A stretch of 40,967 nt of DNA from Pseudomonadota bacterium. Its GTDB lineage: Bacteria; Pseudomonadota; Gammaproteobacteria; Steroidobacterales; Steroidobacteraceae. Where the stretch lies: positions 1-40,967 of the forward strand of contig JAJYFF010000024.1 of assembly GCA_021785405.1 (NCBI GenBank), read 5' to 3'. Each line of letters starts with the position of its first letter. Positions within the stretch are counted from its first letter, which is position 1. Of this stretch, positions 25,521 through 36,532 are shown piece after piece. The notes under the pieces are model-generated. The model was given only the letters and a program-made list of their open reading frames with translations. It made no database searches and was not told the origin of the DNA. Both the position numbers and the translations under genes were made by a program.

Positions 25521-25853
25521 TCAGACCTGTGGCGACGCCGCCGGCGGCAGGACGAGGTCCTCGACGTCGCTCAGGCGCGCGAGCTGCATGAGCTGCGCCG
25601 GCACGTTGCGGTAGGTCAAGTGCCGCCCCGCCCGCCGCGCGAGGCTCAGCCATTCGATCAGCAGCGCGAGGCCCGCGCTGTCCGCGCCGGTGACGCCCGC
25701 GAGATCGATCGCGTCCGCACGACCCGCCGCGATCGCGTCGCTGCCCAAGGGGAGCAACGGCCCGACGGTGCGAAACGTGATCTCGCCGTCCAGCCGCGCG
25801 GTCCCGTCGCTCGCGGCTTCGAAGCGGGCAGCGGCGGTCGGATCGCGGCCCAT
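25521..25853 (-). CDS. mlaB: Mla transport STAS-domain protein MlaB
   Basis: A protein of 110 aa consisting of a STAS domain; the conserved ligand-loop phrase is DLAGVTGADSAGLALLIEW. MlaB binds the ATPase MlaF on the cytoplasmic side of the transporter and supports its activity. ATG 25853 overlaps the mlaC stop codon (TGATG). It is the last gene of the mlaFEDCB operon. Confidence 0.85.
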   Translation of the reverse strand: MGRDPTAAARFEAASDGTARLDGEITFRTVGPLLPLGSDAIAAGRADAIDLAGVTGADSAGLALLIEWLSLARRAGRHLTYRNVPAQLMQLARLSDVEDLVLPPAASPQV

Positions 25854-26566
25854 CAGCCCTTGCCGTCCCCGGCGCGCCCAGTCGCGGCGTGCTTCACCGT
25901 CTCGGCATTCTGCCGCTGCAAGCGTTCGATCACCTCCTGCAGCCCCTTCTGATCGATCTCGGACGCGAAGTCGGTGCGGAAGCTCTGCACGTAGGAGATC
26001 CCCTCGATCACGACGTCCCAGGCCTTCCAGCCCTCGGGCGTCCGGTGCAGGCGGAAATCGACGGGGACCTTCTCGCCGTTCTCGCGCATCACCGTCGTGC
26101 GCACCGTCGCCTCGGTCGCGTTCGGGCTGCCGCGGTACGGCAGGATCTTGAATCGGTTCGCGGTGAAATCCACGAGCGCCGTTCCGTAGTTGTGGAGCAG
26201 CGAATGATAGAAAGCCGAGACGAACTCGGTGCGCTGCTGCGGCGTCGCGCTGCGCCACGTCGGCCCGAGCACGAGCTGGGCCGCGTATTGCGTGTCGAAA
26301 TTCGGCAGCAGGACCGTCGCGACCAGATGGTCGAGCTTCGCCGGATCCTTCGCGTACATCGACCGGTGCGCCGAGAGCTCCGTCAGCATGCGCTGCGCGC
26401 TCGCGGCGACGAGCTGCTCCGGGCCGAGCGCCGCGGCGGGGGCCGCGCCACCGGCGGTCGCCGGTGCGGCCGCCGCCGCGAGTGCGCCGGCGGCACCGCC
26501 GACGCCGAGAGCGGCGGCGAGCGCCGCCGCGGAGAGTCTGGTACGGAGCGTGCGATGCGCGGTCAT
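25853..26566 (-). CDS. mlaC: Periplasmic phospholipid shuttle MlaC
   Basis: A protein of 237 aa with a signal peptide and an unusually long Ala/Pro/Gly-rich stretch (residues about 11-48) before the MlaC domain. Family segments include LLPNFDTQYAAQLVLGPTWRSATPQQRTEF, ALVDFTANRFKILPYR and WKAWDVVIEGISYVQSFRTDF, all in the order seen in MlaC (Ttg2D). It carries lipids between MlaA and the MlaFEDB complex. The start overlaps the mlaD stop (ATGA). Confidence 0.95.
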   Translation of the reverse strand: MTAHRTLRTRLSAAALAAALGVGGAAGALAAAAAPATAGGAAPAAALGPEQLVAASAQRMLTELSAHRSMYAKDPAKLDHLVATVLLPNFDTQYAAQLVLGPTWRSATPQQRTEFVSAFYHSLLHNYGTALVDFTANRFKILPYRGSPNATEATVRTTVMRENGEKVPVDFRLHRTPEGWKAWDVVIEGISYVQSFRTDFASEIDQKGLQEVIERLQRQNAETVKHAATGRAGDGKG

Positions 26567-27063
26567 TTCGGTTGTCCTCCGGTGGAGCCCGGGGTGGTCG
26601 AGCTCTTGTTGAAGTTCGCGAGAAACTGCCCAATCAGCTTCTCCAGCACCAAGGCCGAATTGGTGAATGTGATCTCGCTGTGATTCTTCAAGTACGTCTC
26701 CGCCCCGCCGGGGCTCAAACCGATGTATTGCCCGCCGAGCAGCCCCTGCGTGTAGATGTTCGCGCTGCTGTCGGTCGGGATCTGATTGAACTTGTCGTCG
26801 ATCCGCATCGTGACGACCGCCTTGAAGTCCTGCGAATCGAAGCCGATGCCGGCGACCCGGCCGACCTGCACGCCCGCCATCGAGACCGGCGCGCCGACCT
26901 TGAGGTCGCCGATGTCGCGAAACTTCGCGGTGACGACGTAGTACGGCTCCGACCGGAACGACAGCCCGTGGCTGGTCGTCTGCGTGGTCAGGAAAAACAG
27001 CGCTGCGAATCCGAGCAGCACGAACAGGCCGGTGCCGAGATTCAACGCGCGCGACTTGCGCAT
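26563..27063 (-). CDS. mlaD: Inner-membrane lipid-binding MCE protein MlaD
   Basis: A protein of 166 aa: a single N-terminal membrane helix (about residues 8-27) and one MCE domain (about 38-118; VTAKFRDIGDLKVGAPVSMAGVQVGRV, TQGLLGGQYIGL), followed by a helix ending in a Gly/Ser/Thr-rich tail. The MCE domains form a hexameric ring through which lipid passes. It lies between mlaE, 10 nt upstream, and mlaC, which it overlaps by 4 nt. Confidence 0.95.
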   Translation of the reverse strand: MRKSRALNLGTGLFVLLGFAALFFLTTQTTSHGLSFRSEPYYVVTAKFRDIGDLKVGAPVSMAGVQVGRVAGIGFDSQDFKAVVTMRIDDKFNQIPTDSSANIYTQGLLGGQYIGLSPGGAETYLKNHSEITFTNSALVLEKLIGQFLANFNKSSTTPGSTGGQPK

Positions 27064-27073
27064 ACCGTATCCC

Positions 27074-27838
27074 TCATTTCAGGAAAAATGCCGTGATCAG
27101 ATAATCCAGGAACAACACGATGACCGCCGAGGTCACGACCGTCCGCGTGGTCGCCGTGCCGACGCCCTCGGCGGTCGGCTCCGCGTGGAAGCCCTGGTAG
27201 ACGGCGATCAGGCTGCACGCGATGCCGAACACGACGCTCTTGACGATGCCTTCGTTGACGTCCCGCAGGTCGACGGACGCCTGCATCTGCGACCAGAAGC
27301 TGCCGGAGTCGACGTGCATGAACTGTACGCCGACGAGCTGCGCGCCATAGATGCCGATCATGCTGAAGATCGCGGCGAGCAGCGGCATCGCGATCACGCC
27401 GCCGAGGAAGCGCGGCACGACGACCCGGCGCACCGGATCGACGGCCATCATCTCCATCGCGGACAACTGGTCGGTCGCGCGCATCAGGCCGATCTCGGAG
27501 GCGAGCGCCGTTCCGGCGCGTCCCGCGAACAGCAGCGCGGTGACGACCGGTCCGAGTTCGCGCACCAAGCCGATCGCCGCGGCGGTACCGAGCGCGTCCT
27601 CGGAGCCGAATCGCTGCAGCAGATCGTAGCCTTGCAGGCCGAGCACCATCCCGACGAACAGGCCCGAGAGCATGATGATCACCAGCGACAGCGCGCCGGC
27701 GTTGTAGACCTGATCGAAGATCAGCTGCGGGCGCAGCAGCGCACTCGGTACCTGCGCGAGGATCCGGACGAGAAACCGGATCGTGTCGCCCAGGCGCTCG
27801 ACCGACTCCGACAGGCTGTCGAGAAAATCGCGAATCAC
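27074..27838 (-). CDS. mlaE: Lipid transporter permease MlaE
   Basis: A protein of 254 aa with an amphipathic N-terminal interface helix and five hydrophobic segments. Typical features are LQGYDLLQRFGSEDALGT, the EQ-loop region LVRELGPVVTALLFAGRAGTALASEIGLM, and the C-terminal FLDYLITAFFLK. The start is GTG 27838, overlapping the mlaF stop (GTGA). A continuous frame runs upstream from here but belongs to shadow sequence of mlaF, not to a fusion. Confidence 0.95.
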   Translation of the reverse strand: MIRDFLDSLSESVERLGDTIRFLVRILAQVPSALLRPQLIFDQVYNAGALSLVIIMLSGLFVGMVLGLQGYDLLQRFGSEDALGTAAAIGLVRELGPVVTALLFAGRAGTALASEIGLMRATDQLSAMEMMAVDPVRRVVVPRFLGGVIAMPLLAAIFSMIGIYGAQLVGVQFMHVDSGSFWSQMQASVDLRDVNEGIVKSVVFGIACSLIAVYQGFHAEPTAEGVGTATTRTVVTSAVIVLFLDYLITAFFLK

Positions 27839-28671
27839 GCGAAACGGCCTCCGTCCGGTGAGAGCAGTTCCTCGAAGTAGTCGGGAGCCGGATAGTGGAA
27901 CGGCACCGGTCCGTCCGCGAGGCCGCCGACGAACTGCTTGACGACGTCGGAGGGCGAATCGCGCAGTTCCTGCGGCGTACCCTTCGCGACCACCCGTCCG
28001 CCGGACAGCAGGAACACCCGATCGGCGACCGCGGTGATCTCGTGCACGTCGTGCGACACGACGATGCTCGTCAGGCCGAGCGCGTCGTTGAGGCGGCGGA
28101 TCAGCCGCAGGATCACGCCCATCGAGATCGGATCGAGACCGACGAAAGGCTCGTCGTAGAGCAGGATCTGCGGGTCCATCACGATCGCGCGCGCGAGCGC
28201 GACGCGCCGCGCCATTCCGCCGGAGAGCTCCGCCGGCATCAACCCGGCCGCGCCCCGCAGGCCGACCGCCTGCAGTTTGGTCAGCACCAGGTGGCGGATG
28301 AGCCGTTCGGGCAGCCGGGTGTGTTCGCGCAGCGGGAACGCGACGTTCTCGAACACGCTGATGTCGGTCAGCAACGCGCCGTTCTGGAACAGCATGCCCA
28401 TGCGCTGGCGCAGCGCGTACACCTGCGAACGCGACGCGCCGACGACCGCGACCCCGGCCACGTCGATCGACCCGGAGTCCGCGGTCGCCTGGCCGGTGAT
28501 CAATCGCAGCAAGGTCGTCTTGCCGGTGCCGCTCGGCCCCATCACCGCGGTGACCTGCCCGCGCAGCACCTGCATGTCGAGACCGTCGAAGATCGCACGG
28601 CCGCCGACCGAATAGCGGACATCGCGCAAATCGATGATCGGAGAAGTCGCGTTCACTGTCGTCGTATCCAT
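27835..28671 (-). CDS. mlaF: Lipid transporter ATP-binding protein MlaF
   Basis: A protein of 278 aa, the ABC ATPase of the Mla complex. Walker A GPSGTGKT is at 45-52, the signature LSGGM at 149-153, Walker B LLYDEPF at 170-176 with the MCE-transporter type phrase FVGLDPI, and the switch histidine is in VVSHDVHE. The C-terminal extension (residues about 255-278) is the part that in E. coli contacts the neighbouring MlaF. ATG 28671 is used; upstream codons in this frame have no similarity. It is divergent from the suf regulator across 271 bp. Confidence 0.95.
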   Translation of the reverse strand: MDTTTVNATSPIIDLRDVRYSVGGRAIFDGLDMQVLRGQVTAVMGPSGTGKTTLLRLITGQATADSGSIDVAGVAVVGASRSQVYALRQRMGMLFQNGALLTDISVFENVAFPLREHTRLPERLIRHLVLTKLQAVGLRGAAGLMPAELSGGMARRVALARAIVMDPQILLYDEPFVGLDPISMGVILRLIRRLNDALGLTSIVVSHDVHEITAVADRVFLLSGGRVVAKGTPQELRDSPSDVVKQFVGGLADGPVPFHYPAPDYFEELLSPDGGRFA

Positions 28672-28824
28672 CGCGAACGCGCCCAGGGGCCTGCGCCGCG
28701 CACCCACGTGATTCGGTGAGCCTTGGTCGTCGTTTTTCCGTCGTCGCGCCCGGCGCGCGCCGTCCCTCGACCGGTTGGACAGGACCGATCGCGATCCGTT
28801 CCGCGGGCGGCGCGGGGGTGGCAA

Positions 28825-28839
28825 AGTCTACCAAAGACT
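28825..28839. repeat. Inverted repeat AGTCT-N5-AGACT in the mlaF/suf spacer
   Basis: A perfect dyad with 5-bp arms about 40 bp upstream of the IscR-like palindrome. Its half site resembles the GACT/AGTC half of that palindrome, so it could be a second weaker regulator site, or part of the mlaF promoter. No function is demonstrated. Confidence 0.4.
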
Positions 28840-28877
28840 CGCTGGCTCGGCCCGAATGCTGGCGTCCCGGCGCAATC

Positions 28878-28894
28878 AGGACTAAACTAGTCCT
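28878..28894. promoter_or_regulatory. IscR type 1-like operator upstream of the suf operon
   Basis: AGGACTAAACTAGTCCT is a 17-bp palindrome with a 3-bp centre. Its core at 28880-28892 matches the E. coli IscR type 1 core GACTRWWWYAGTC at 12 of 13 positions, although the outer flanks do not match. It lies about 50 bp upstream of a gene for an Rrf2 regulator with a conserved cluster-binding cysteine triad, so autoregulation by that protein is the likely function. Confidence 0.65.
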
Positions 28895-28942
28895 AGTTCG
28901 GGCGGCACCACGCCCAAGTACGCGCGATCGGGAGGTCGCTCG

Positions 28943-29407
28943 ATGCTGCGGATGGGGAAAATGACCGATTACGCGACCGTCGTGCTCGCGGCACTCGCCG
29001 ACGACCCCACGCGGCAGTGCGCGGCCGCCGACCTCGCCGAGCGCACGCACCTCAGCCCACCGACCGTGAGCAAGGTGTTGAAGGGCCTGCAGCGCGCCGG
29101 CATGGTGCATTCGGCACGAGGCACGCACGGCGGCTACCGGCTCGCGCGCCGGCCGGACGAGATCACCGCGGCCGAGATCCTCGACGTGTTCGAAGGACCG
29201 ATCGCGATCACCGAGTGCAGCACCGCCACGAGCCAGTGCGGGATCGAGAAGCGCTGCCGCGTCGGCACCGCCTGGCAGCGGATCAACCAGGCGATCCGCC
29301 GCGAGCTCGAGGACGTCACCTTGCACGAGCTCCTCGCACCCGAACCGCCGACACTGCGCGGCGGCTCCCTCGCCTCGCGGATCCGCATCGTCGCGGCGCG
29401 ACTCTAG
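28943..29407 (+). CDS. Rrf2-family iron-sulfur regulator of the SUF operon (IscR-like)
   Basis: A protein of 154 aa with the Rrf2 winged helix-turn-helix (residues about 7-70; [40 protein letters not shown]) and a cysteine triad C92, C99, C105 that is spaced like the IscR cluster ligands (92, 98, 104). It matches the SUF-linked branch of the family and should sense the Fe-S cluster supply of the cell. A strong GGAGG stands 7 nt before ATG 28943. It is the first gene of the suf operon, 28 nt before sufB, with a fitting operator upstream. Confidence 0.93.
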   Translation: MLRMGKMTDYATVVLAALADDPTRQCAAADLAERTHLSPPTVSKVLKGLQRAGMVHSARGTHGGYRLARRPDEITAAEILDVFEGPIAITECSTATSQCGIEKRCRVGTAWQRINQAIRRELEDVTLHELLAPEPPTLRGGSLASRIRIVAARL

Positions 29408-29435
29408 ACCTCATTCGCCCTCATGGAACGCCATC

Positions 29436-30884
<1,449 letters not shown>

Positions 30885-30907
30885 ACTCGATCCCGGAGTC
30901 ATCAAAA

Positions 30908-31660
30908 GTGCTGAAGATCTCCCAATTGCGCGCGAACGTCGTGGGCAGGAACATCTTGAAGGGCGTCGATCTCGAGATCGGCGCCGGCGAGGTGCATGCG
31001 ATCATGGGTCCGAACGGCTCCGGCAAGAGCACCCTCGTGCAGGTGCTCGCCGGCCGCGAGGATTACGAGATCACTGGCGGAAGCGTCAGCTTCGATGGCG
31101 CGGACCTGCTCGCGATGCCCCCCGAGGAGCGTGCCCGCGCCGGGCTGTTCCTCGGGTTCCAGTACCCCGTCGAGATTCCGGGCGTCAACAACGCCTACCT
31201 GCTGAAGGCGGCGCTGAACGCGAAGCGCAAGGCCGCCGGCCTCGCGGAGGTCGACGCGTACGAGTTCCTGAGCTTGATCAAGGCGAAGATGAAGTTCATG
31301 GGCATGGACGAGTCGTTCCTGAGCCGCGGCGTGAACGAAGGGTTCTCCGGCGGCGAGAAGAAACGCAACGAGATCCTGCAGATGCTCGTGCTCGAACCGA
31401 GGCTCGCGCTGCTCGACGAGACCGACTCCGGGCTCGACATCGACGCGCTGAAGGTGGTCGCGAAGGGCGTGAACAGCCTGCGCGCCGCCGAACGATCGAT
31501 CGTGCTCGTGACCCATTACCAGCGGCTGCTCGACTACGTCGAGCCCGACCGCGTGCATGTGTTCGCGGACGGGCGCATCCTCAAGTCCGGCGACAAGACG
31601 CTCGCGCACGAGCTCGAGGCGCGGGGCTACGACTGGCTGCGCGAGGAGCGCGTCGCGTGA
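30908..31660 (+). CDS. sufC: Fe-S assembly ATPase SufC
   Basis: A protein of 250 aa (E. coli 248), the ABC-type ATPase of SufBC2D. Walker A GPNGSGKS is at 34-41, signature FSGGE at 146-150, Walker B with [10 protein letters not shown] at 168-177, and the switch histidine lies in VTHYQRLL. The start is GTG 30908, with GGAG 9 nt upstream; no ATG is suitably placed. The stop codon overlaps the GTG start of sufD. Confidence 0.97.
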   Translation: MLKISQLRANVVGRNILKGVDLEIGAGEVHAIMGPNGSGKSTLVQVLAGREDYEITGGSVSFDGADLLAMPPEERARAGLFLGFQYPVEIPGVNNAYLLKAALNAKRKAAGLAEVDAYEFLSLIKAKMKFMGMDESFLSRGVNEGFSGGEKKRNEILQMLVLEPRLALLDETDSGLDIDALKVVAKGVNSLRAAERSIVLVTHYQRLLDYVEPDRVHVFADGRILKSGDKTLAHELEARGYDWLREERVA

Positions 31661-32957
31661 GCGCCGCCCGGGACAAGGACGCGGCCCTGCGGTCGTTCGA
31701 GGCCGCGTGGCACGCGAGGCCCGGGGACGGGATCGCCGCGACGCGCGCCGAGGCGATGCGACGGTTCCTCGCGCTCGGCCTGCCGAGTCCGCGCGACGAG
31801 AGCTGGCGCCACACGAACCTGCGCGCGCTCGCCGGCCGTCCGTTCGCCGACGCGGAACCCGCGACGCCCATGCGCGCGTCCTGGCTCGCCGGCATCTGCG
31901 CGGCCCCGATCGCGATCGTGAACGGCCGCCCGCTGCCCGCGGCGCCGGCGCGCACCGACGATCCGGCGCTGTCGATCGAGAGCCTGCGCGCGTCGATCGA
32001 CCGCGATCCGGCGTCGCTCGCCGCCCGGCTCGGATCGATCGGCGAGACGGAGTCGGAGCGCTGGGCGCTGCTCAACCGGGCGCTGTTCGTCGACGGGCTG
32101 CACGTGCGCGTCACCGGCCGCGTCGCCGCGCCGTTGCTGATCGTGCATTCTGCGGAAACGGCCCGGGACGACGCGGCGGTGCACTCGCGGGTGATCGTCG
32201 ACGTCGCCGCGGGCGCCCAGGCGACGATCGTCGAGCACCACCTCGGCGGCGACGGCCACGCGACGCTCGTGAACCACACGACCCAGCTGCACCTCGCGCC
32301 GGGCGCATCGGCCGAACACTATCGCGTGTTCTCTAGCGACGCGCACACGACGCACTTCGACGCGCTCGAAATAACCCAGGCCGCCGACAGCCGCTGCCGC
32401 CAGTTCACGATCGCGCTCGGCGGCGCGCTGCTGCGCGCGAACCTGAGCGGCCGGCTCGACGCGGCCGGCGCCGAGCACGACAGCTACTCGCTGCTGGTCG
32501 GCCACGGCGCACGACAGGTCGATTGCGTGAACGCGATCGTGCACGCCGCCTCGCGTACGACGAGCCGGCAGACCGCGCGAGCGCTCGCGGCGGGCACCAG
32601 CCGGGTCGTTTTCAACAGCCGCGTACGCGTCGAGGCGGGAACCGCCGGCGCGCAATCGAACCAGTCCTGCCGCGGCTTGCTGCTGTCGCCGACGGCCGAG
32701 ATCGACACGCGCCCGCAACTCGAGATCCTCGCGGACGACGTCAAGTGCGCGCACGGCGCGACCACCGGCCGGCTCGATCCGAACATGCTGTTCTACCTGC
32801 TCGCTCGCGGCATCGACCGCGCGGCCGCCCAGACCCTGCTGATCTACGCGTTCCTCGACGACCTGCTGACCGGGATGTCGATCCCGGGCGCGCGGCACGC
32901 GATCGAGGAGGCGCTGATCGCCGAATTGCCGGGGGCGGACCTGCTGAGGGCTTATCG

Positions 32958-32961
<4 letters not shown>
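31657..32961 (+). CDS. sufD: Fe-S assembly protein SufD
   Basis: A protein of 434 aa, paralogue of SufB and its heterodimer partner. The beta-helix core ends with [25 protein letters not shown], where H366 matches the conserved SufD histidine (H360 in E. coli) that coordinates the nascent cluster. GTG 31657 overlaps the sufC stop (GTGA), and its own stop overlaps sufS (ATGA). The N-terminal third is Ala-rich and less conserved, as usual. Confidence 0.95.
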
Positions 32962-34231
<1,270 letters not shown>

Positions 34232-34232
<1 letters not shown>

Positions 34233-34687
34233 TGGAACTGAAGGATCTCTACCGCGACGTGATCCTCGATCACAATCGCACGCCACGCAACTTCGGGCCG
34301 CTGGAGGGCGCCTCGGCCAACGTCGAGGGCTCGAACCCGCTGTGCGGCGACCGGCTCACGCTGCACCTGCGGATCGCCGGCGACCGGATCGCGGACGTGA
34401 AATTCGAAGGCCACGGCTGTGCGATCTCGACCGCGTCGGCGTCGCTGATGACCGAGGCGATCAAGGGACGCACGCGAGCCGAGGCGCTCGAACTGTTCGG
34501 CCGCGTGCACGCGCTGTTGACCGACGATGCGGCCGTGCCGGACGAGAGTCTCGGCAAGCTCGCGGCGCTGTCCGGCGTGCGGGAATTCCCGGCACGCGTG
34601 AAGTGCGCGAGCCTGTGCTGGCACACGCTCGCGACCGCGCTGAGATCGCCCGCCCCGGAGTCGATCCCCGCCGTATCGACCGAGTGA
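34232..34687 (+). CDS. sufU: Zinc-dependent sulfurtransferase SufU
   Basis: A protein of 151 aa of the IscU fold. Zinc ligands of the SufU type are C38 and D40 (NPLCGD), C63 (GHGCAIST) and C125 (VKCASLC). It has the roughly 20-residue insertion between the second and third ligand regions that separates SufU from IscU (about residues 80-122). SufU accepts sulfur from SufS and replaces SufE, which is absent here. It is followed 12 nt later by sufT. Confidence 0.93.
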
Positions 34688-34699
34688 CCCGGAGACCCG

Positions 34700-35248
34700 A
34701 TGCGCAGCCACGAAAACGAACCGATCGTCGTCCAACGCCCGACGCCCGCGATCGCGATCCCCTCGGGCGTCGAAGTCGAACTGAAGCCCGGCGTGGTCGG
34801 CTACGTGACGCAGGCGCTCGGCGGGAGCTTCACCGTCTACATCGACGGCAACCTGTTCCGCATCGCCGGCGCCGACGCCGACGCGATCGGGATGACGCCG
34901 GTGAAGCCGCCCGAGCTGCCCCCGGGCGCGTCGGAGGCGGACATCCTGAACGTGATCTGGGATCAGCTGCGCACCTGCTACGATCCCGAGATCCCGGTGA
35001 ACATCGTCGATCTCGGGTTGATCTACGAGTGCACGCTGACGGGCGGGCCCGACGGCCGCACCGCGATCATCAAGATGACGCTGACCGCGCCCGGCTGCGG
35101 GATGGGCGAGGTGCTCGTGCAGGACGTGCGCGAGAAGGTCGAGATCGTGCCGACGATCGCGCGGGCCGAGGTCGAGCTCGTGTTCGACCCGCCCTGGAAC
35201 CCGGCGTTGATGACCGAGGCGGCGCGATTGCAGACGGGCATGCTGTGA
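34700..35248 (+). CDS. sufT: Fe-S maturation factor SufT (MIP18/DUF59 family)
   Basis: A protein of 182 aa: an N-terminal SufT-specific part (about 1-78; VELKPGVVGYVTQALGGSFTVYIDGNLFRI) and a MIP18-type domain (about 80-180) with DPEIPVNIVDLGLIY at 95-109 and the conserved cysteine C133 in TAPGCGMGEVL. SufT proteins assist delivery of clusters to certain Fe-S proteins under high demand. GGAGA stands before ATG 34700. Confidence 0.93.
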   Translation: MRSHENEPIVVQRPTPAIAIPSGVEVELKPGVVGYVTQALGGSFTVYIDGNLFRIAGADADAIGMTPVKPPELPPGASEADILNVIWDQLRTCYDPEIPVNIVDLGLIYECTLTGGPDGRTAIIKMTLTAPGCGMGEVLVQDVREKVEIVPTIARAEVELVFDPPWNPALMTEAARLQTGML

Positions 35249-35261
35249 CCGGGGACGCCCG

Positions 35262-35573
35262 ATGAGTTGGGTCGACGTCGCGGCGGAGTCGGATCTCGAA
35301 CCAGGTCGCGCGATCGGCGTGCGCGCCGGCACCCACTTCGTCGCGCTCGCGCGCTGCGAGGACGGCGTCCGAGCGGTCGAGGACGTGTGCACGCACGACG
35401 GCGCGGAACTCGCGGGCGGCGAGGTCGAGGGCTGCGAGATCGCCTGCCCGCGGCACGGTGCCCGCTTCTGCCTGCGGACCGGCGCGGCGCTGACGCCGCC
35501 CGCCTACGAGGCGATCCGCACCTACGAAGCGAAGGTCGAGGGAGGCCGGATATGGGTCCGCACCGACGACTGA
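35262..35573 (+). CDS. Small Rieske [2Fe-2S] ferredoxin
   Basis: A protein of 103 aa, a soluble Rieske domain. The cluster ligands are C43 and H45 (CTHDG) and C62 and H65 (CPRHGARF), separated by a 16-residue loop as in dioxygenase-type ferredoxins. It has no membrane anchor. It follows sufT by 13 nt and overlaps the next gene by 22 nt, so it belongs to the suf operon. It may serve as an electron donor to cluster assembly, or for an oxygenase located elsewhere; the sequence does not decide. Confidence 0.92.
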   Translation: MSWVDVAAESDLEPGRAIGVRAGTHFVALARCEDGVRAVEDVCTHDGAELAGGEVEGCEIACPRHGARFCLRTGAALTPPAYEAIRTYEAKVEGGRIWVRTDD

Positions 35574-36082
35574 CGCTCCTGCGACACGGCAAGGCGCATC
35601 CGGCGGTCGACGGCGAGGACCCGATCCGCACGCTCACGAAGCGCGGCGTGCGCCAGGCCGAGGAGATGGGTCGGCGCCTGCGCGAGCGCGGGTGGATCCC
35701 CGATCTCGTGGTGGCGAGCCCCGCGGTGCGCACCTGGGCGACCGCCGAGATCGTCGCGCGCGCCTGCGGGCTCGGGGCGCGATCGCTGCGGCGAGCCGAG
35801 GCGCTGTACGGCGCCGCTCCCGCGACGATCTGGAAGATCGCCACCGCCAGCGATCCCGAGGCGCGTCACGTGCTGATCTGCGGCCACAACCCCGGTCTCA
35901 GCGAACTCGCGAGCCGCTTCGGCCCGCGGCCGGAAGCGCGGCGCCTCGGCACCGGTGCGCTCGCGAGCGCGGTCTGGGATCGAGGCGGCTGGGACGAGAT
36001 CGATCCCGAGGACGCCGTTCGCTGCGACAGCGAACAGCCGGAGGAGGAGCCGCCGGGCCGGACCCCGCGCGCTCAGGACTGA
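35552..36082 (+). CDS. SixA-like histidine phosphatase
   Basis: A protein of 176 aa in the histidine phosphatase superfamily. The phosphorylated histidine is H12 in LTLLRHGKAHP, with R11, R60 in SPAVRTWATAE and H112 in ICGHNPGLSELA completing the site. SixA acts on phosphohistidine in proteins in E. coli, but substrates of the wider group vary. ATG 35552 is preceded by GGAGG and lies inside the Rieske gene (22-nt overlap), so the two are tightly coupled. The 3' end overlaps hslR on the other strand by 10 nt. The C-terminal tail is acidic and poorly conserved. Confidence 0.9.
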   Translation: MGPHRRLTLLRHGKAHPAVDGEDPIRTLTKRGVRQAEEMGRRLRERGWIPDLVVASPAVRTWATAEIVARACGLGARSLRRAEALYGAAPATIWKIATASDPEARHVLICGHNPGLSELASRFGPRPEARRLGTGALASAVWDRGGWDEIDPEDAVRCDSEQPEEEPPGRTPRAQD

Positions 36083-36471
36083 CCGCGATGCAGGCGCAGC
36101 AGTCGGCGCCGGTCGCGCTTGTCCGGCCGCGCGTCGGGTCGCGGCCGCGAAGCGGCCGCGAGGCGCGCGTTCTCCCGGAACGCCGCGCGGCGCACGGCGC
36201 TGGCGTCGGTCTCGCGATAGTGGGTGCGCGCCTCGGGCGCGGGCCCGCGGCGCTCGGGCAGACCCAGCACCTCGAATTCGGCGACGATTCCGGCGAGCGT
36301 GACCTCGATGTGGTCGCCGACCGCGACCCGCCGCGACGGCTTCGGACGATCGCCGTTCACCCGGACCTTGCCGCCGTCGACCGCCGCCGTCGCCGCGCCG
36401 CGCGTCTTGTAGAAACGCGCGTGCCAGAGCCACTTGTCGAGTCGACGGTTCGCGGCGGATTCATCGGTCAC
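36073..36471 (-). CDS. hslR: Ribosome-associated heat shock protein Hsp15
   Basis: A protein of 132 aa with an S4 RNA-binding domain (residues about 9-70; [32 protein letters not shown]) and the Arg/Lys-rich C-terminus ending [16 protein letters not shown], as in E. coli HslR. It binds free 50S subunits that carry a nascent chain and helps rescue them. The start is GTG 36471; a -10 box (TATTAT, 36485-36480) ends 8 nt before it. Its 3' end overlaps the SixA-like gene. Confidence 0.93.
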   Translation of the reverse strand: MTDESAANRRLDKWLWHARFYKTRGAATAAVDGGKVRVNGDRPKPSRRVAVGDHIEVTLAGIVAEFEVLGLPERRGPAPEARTHYRETDASAVRRAAFRENARLAAASRPRPDARPDKRDRRRLLRLHRGQS

Positions 36472-36478
36472 GGCTCGC

Positions 36479-36485
36479 TATAATA
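36479..36485. promoter_or_regulatory. Shared -10 box of divergent hslR and kbl
   Basis: TATAAT (36479-36484) on plus overlaps TATTAT (36485-36480) on minus, so one AT core may serve kbl-tdh and hslR. -35 elements are poor in both directions. For hslR the start codon would be only about two bases from the transcription start. Confidence 0.45.
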
Positions 36486-36532
36486 GAGGACGCGCAAAAT
36501 CCGCGGCAAACGTCCGCGCCATGGGAGTGCCG

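Noticed and set aside
27074-29326. A long frame that would read as a fusion ahead of MlaE
   Set aside because: The upstream part is out of frame with mlaF and has no similarity to anything; the GTG at 27838 overlapping the mlaF stop gives a standard-length MlaE.
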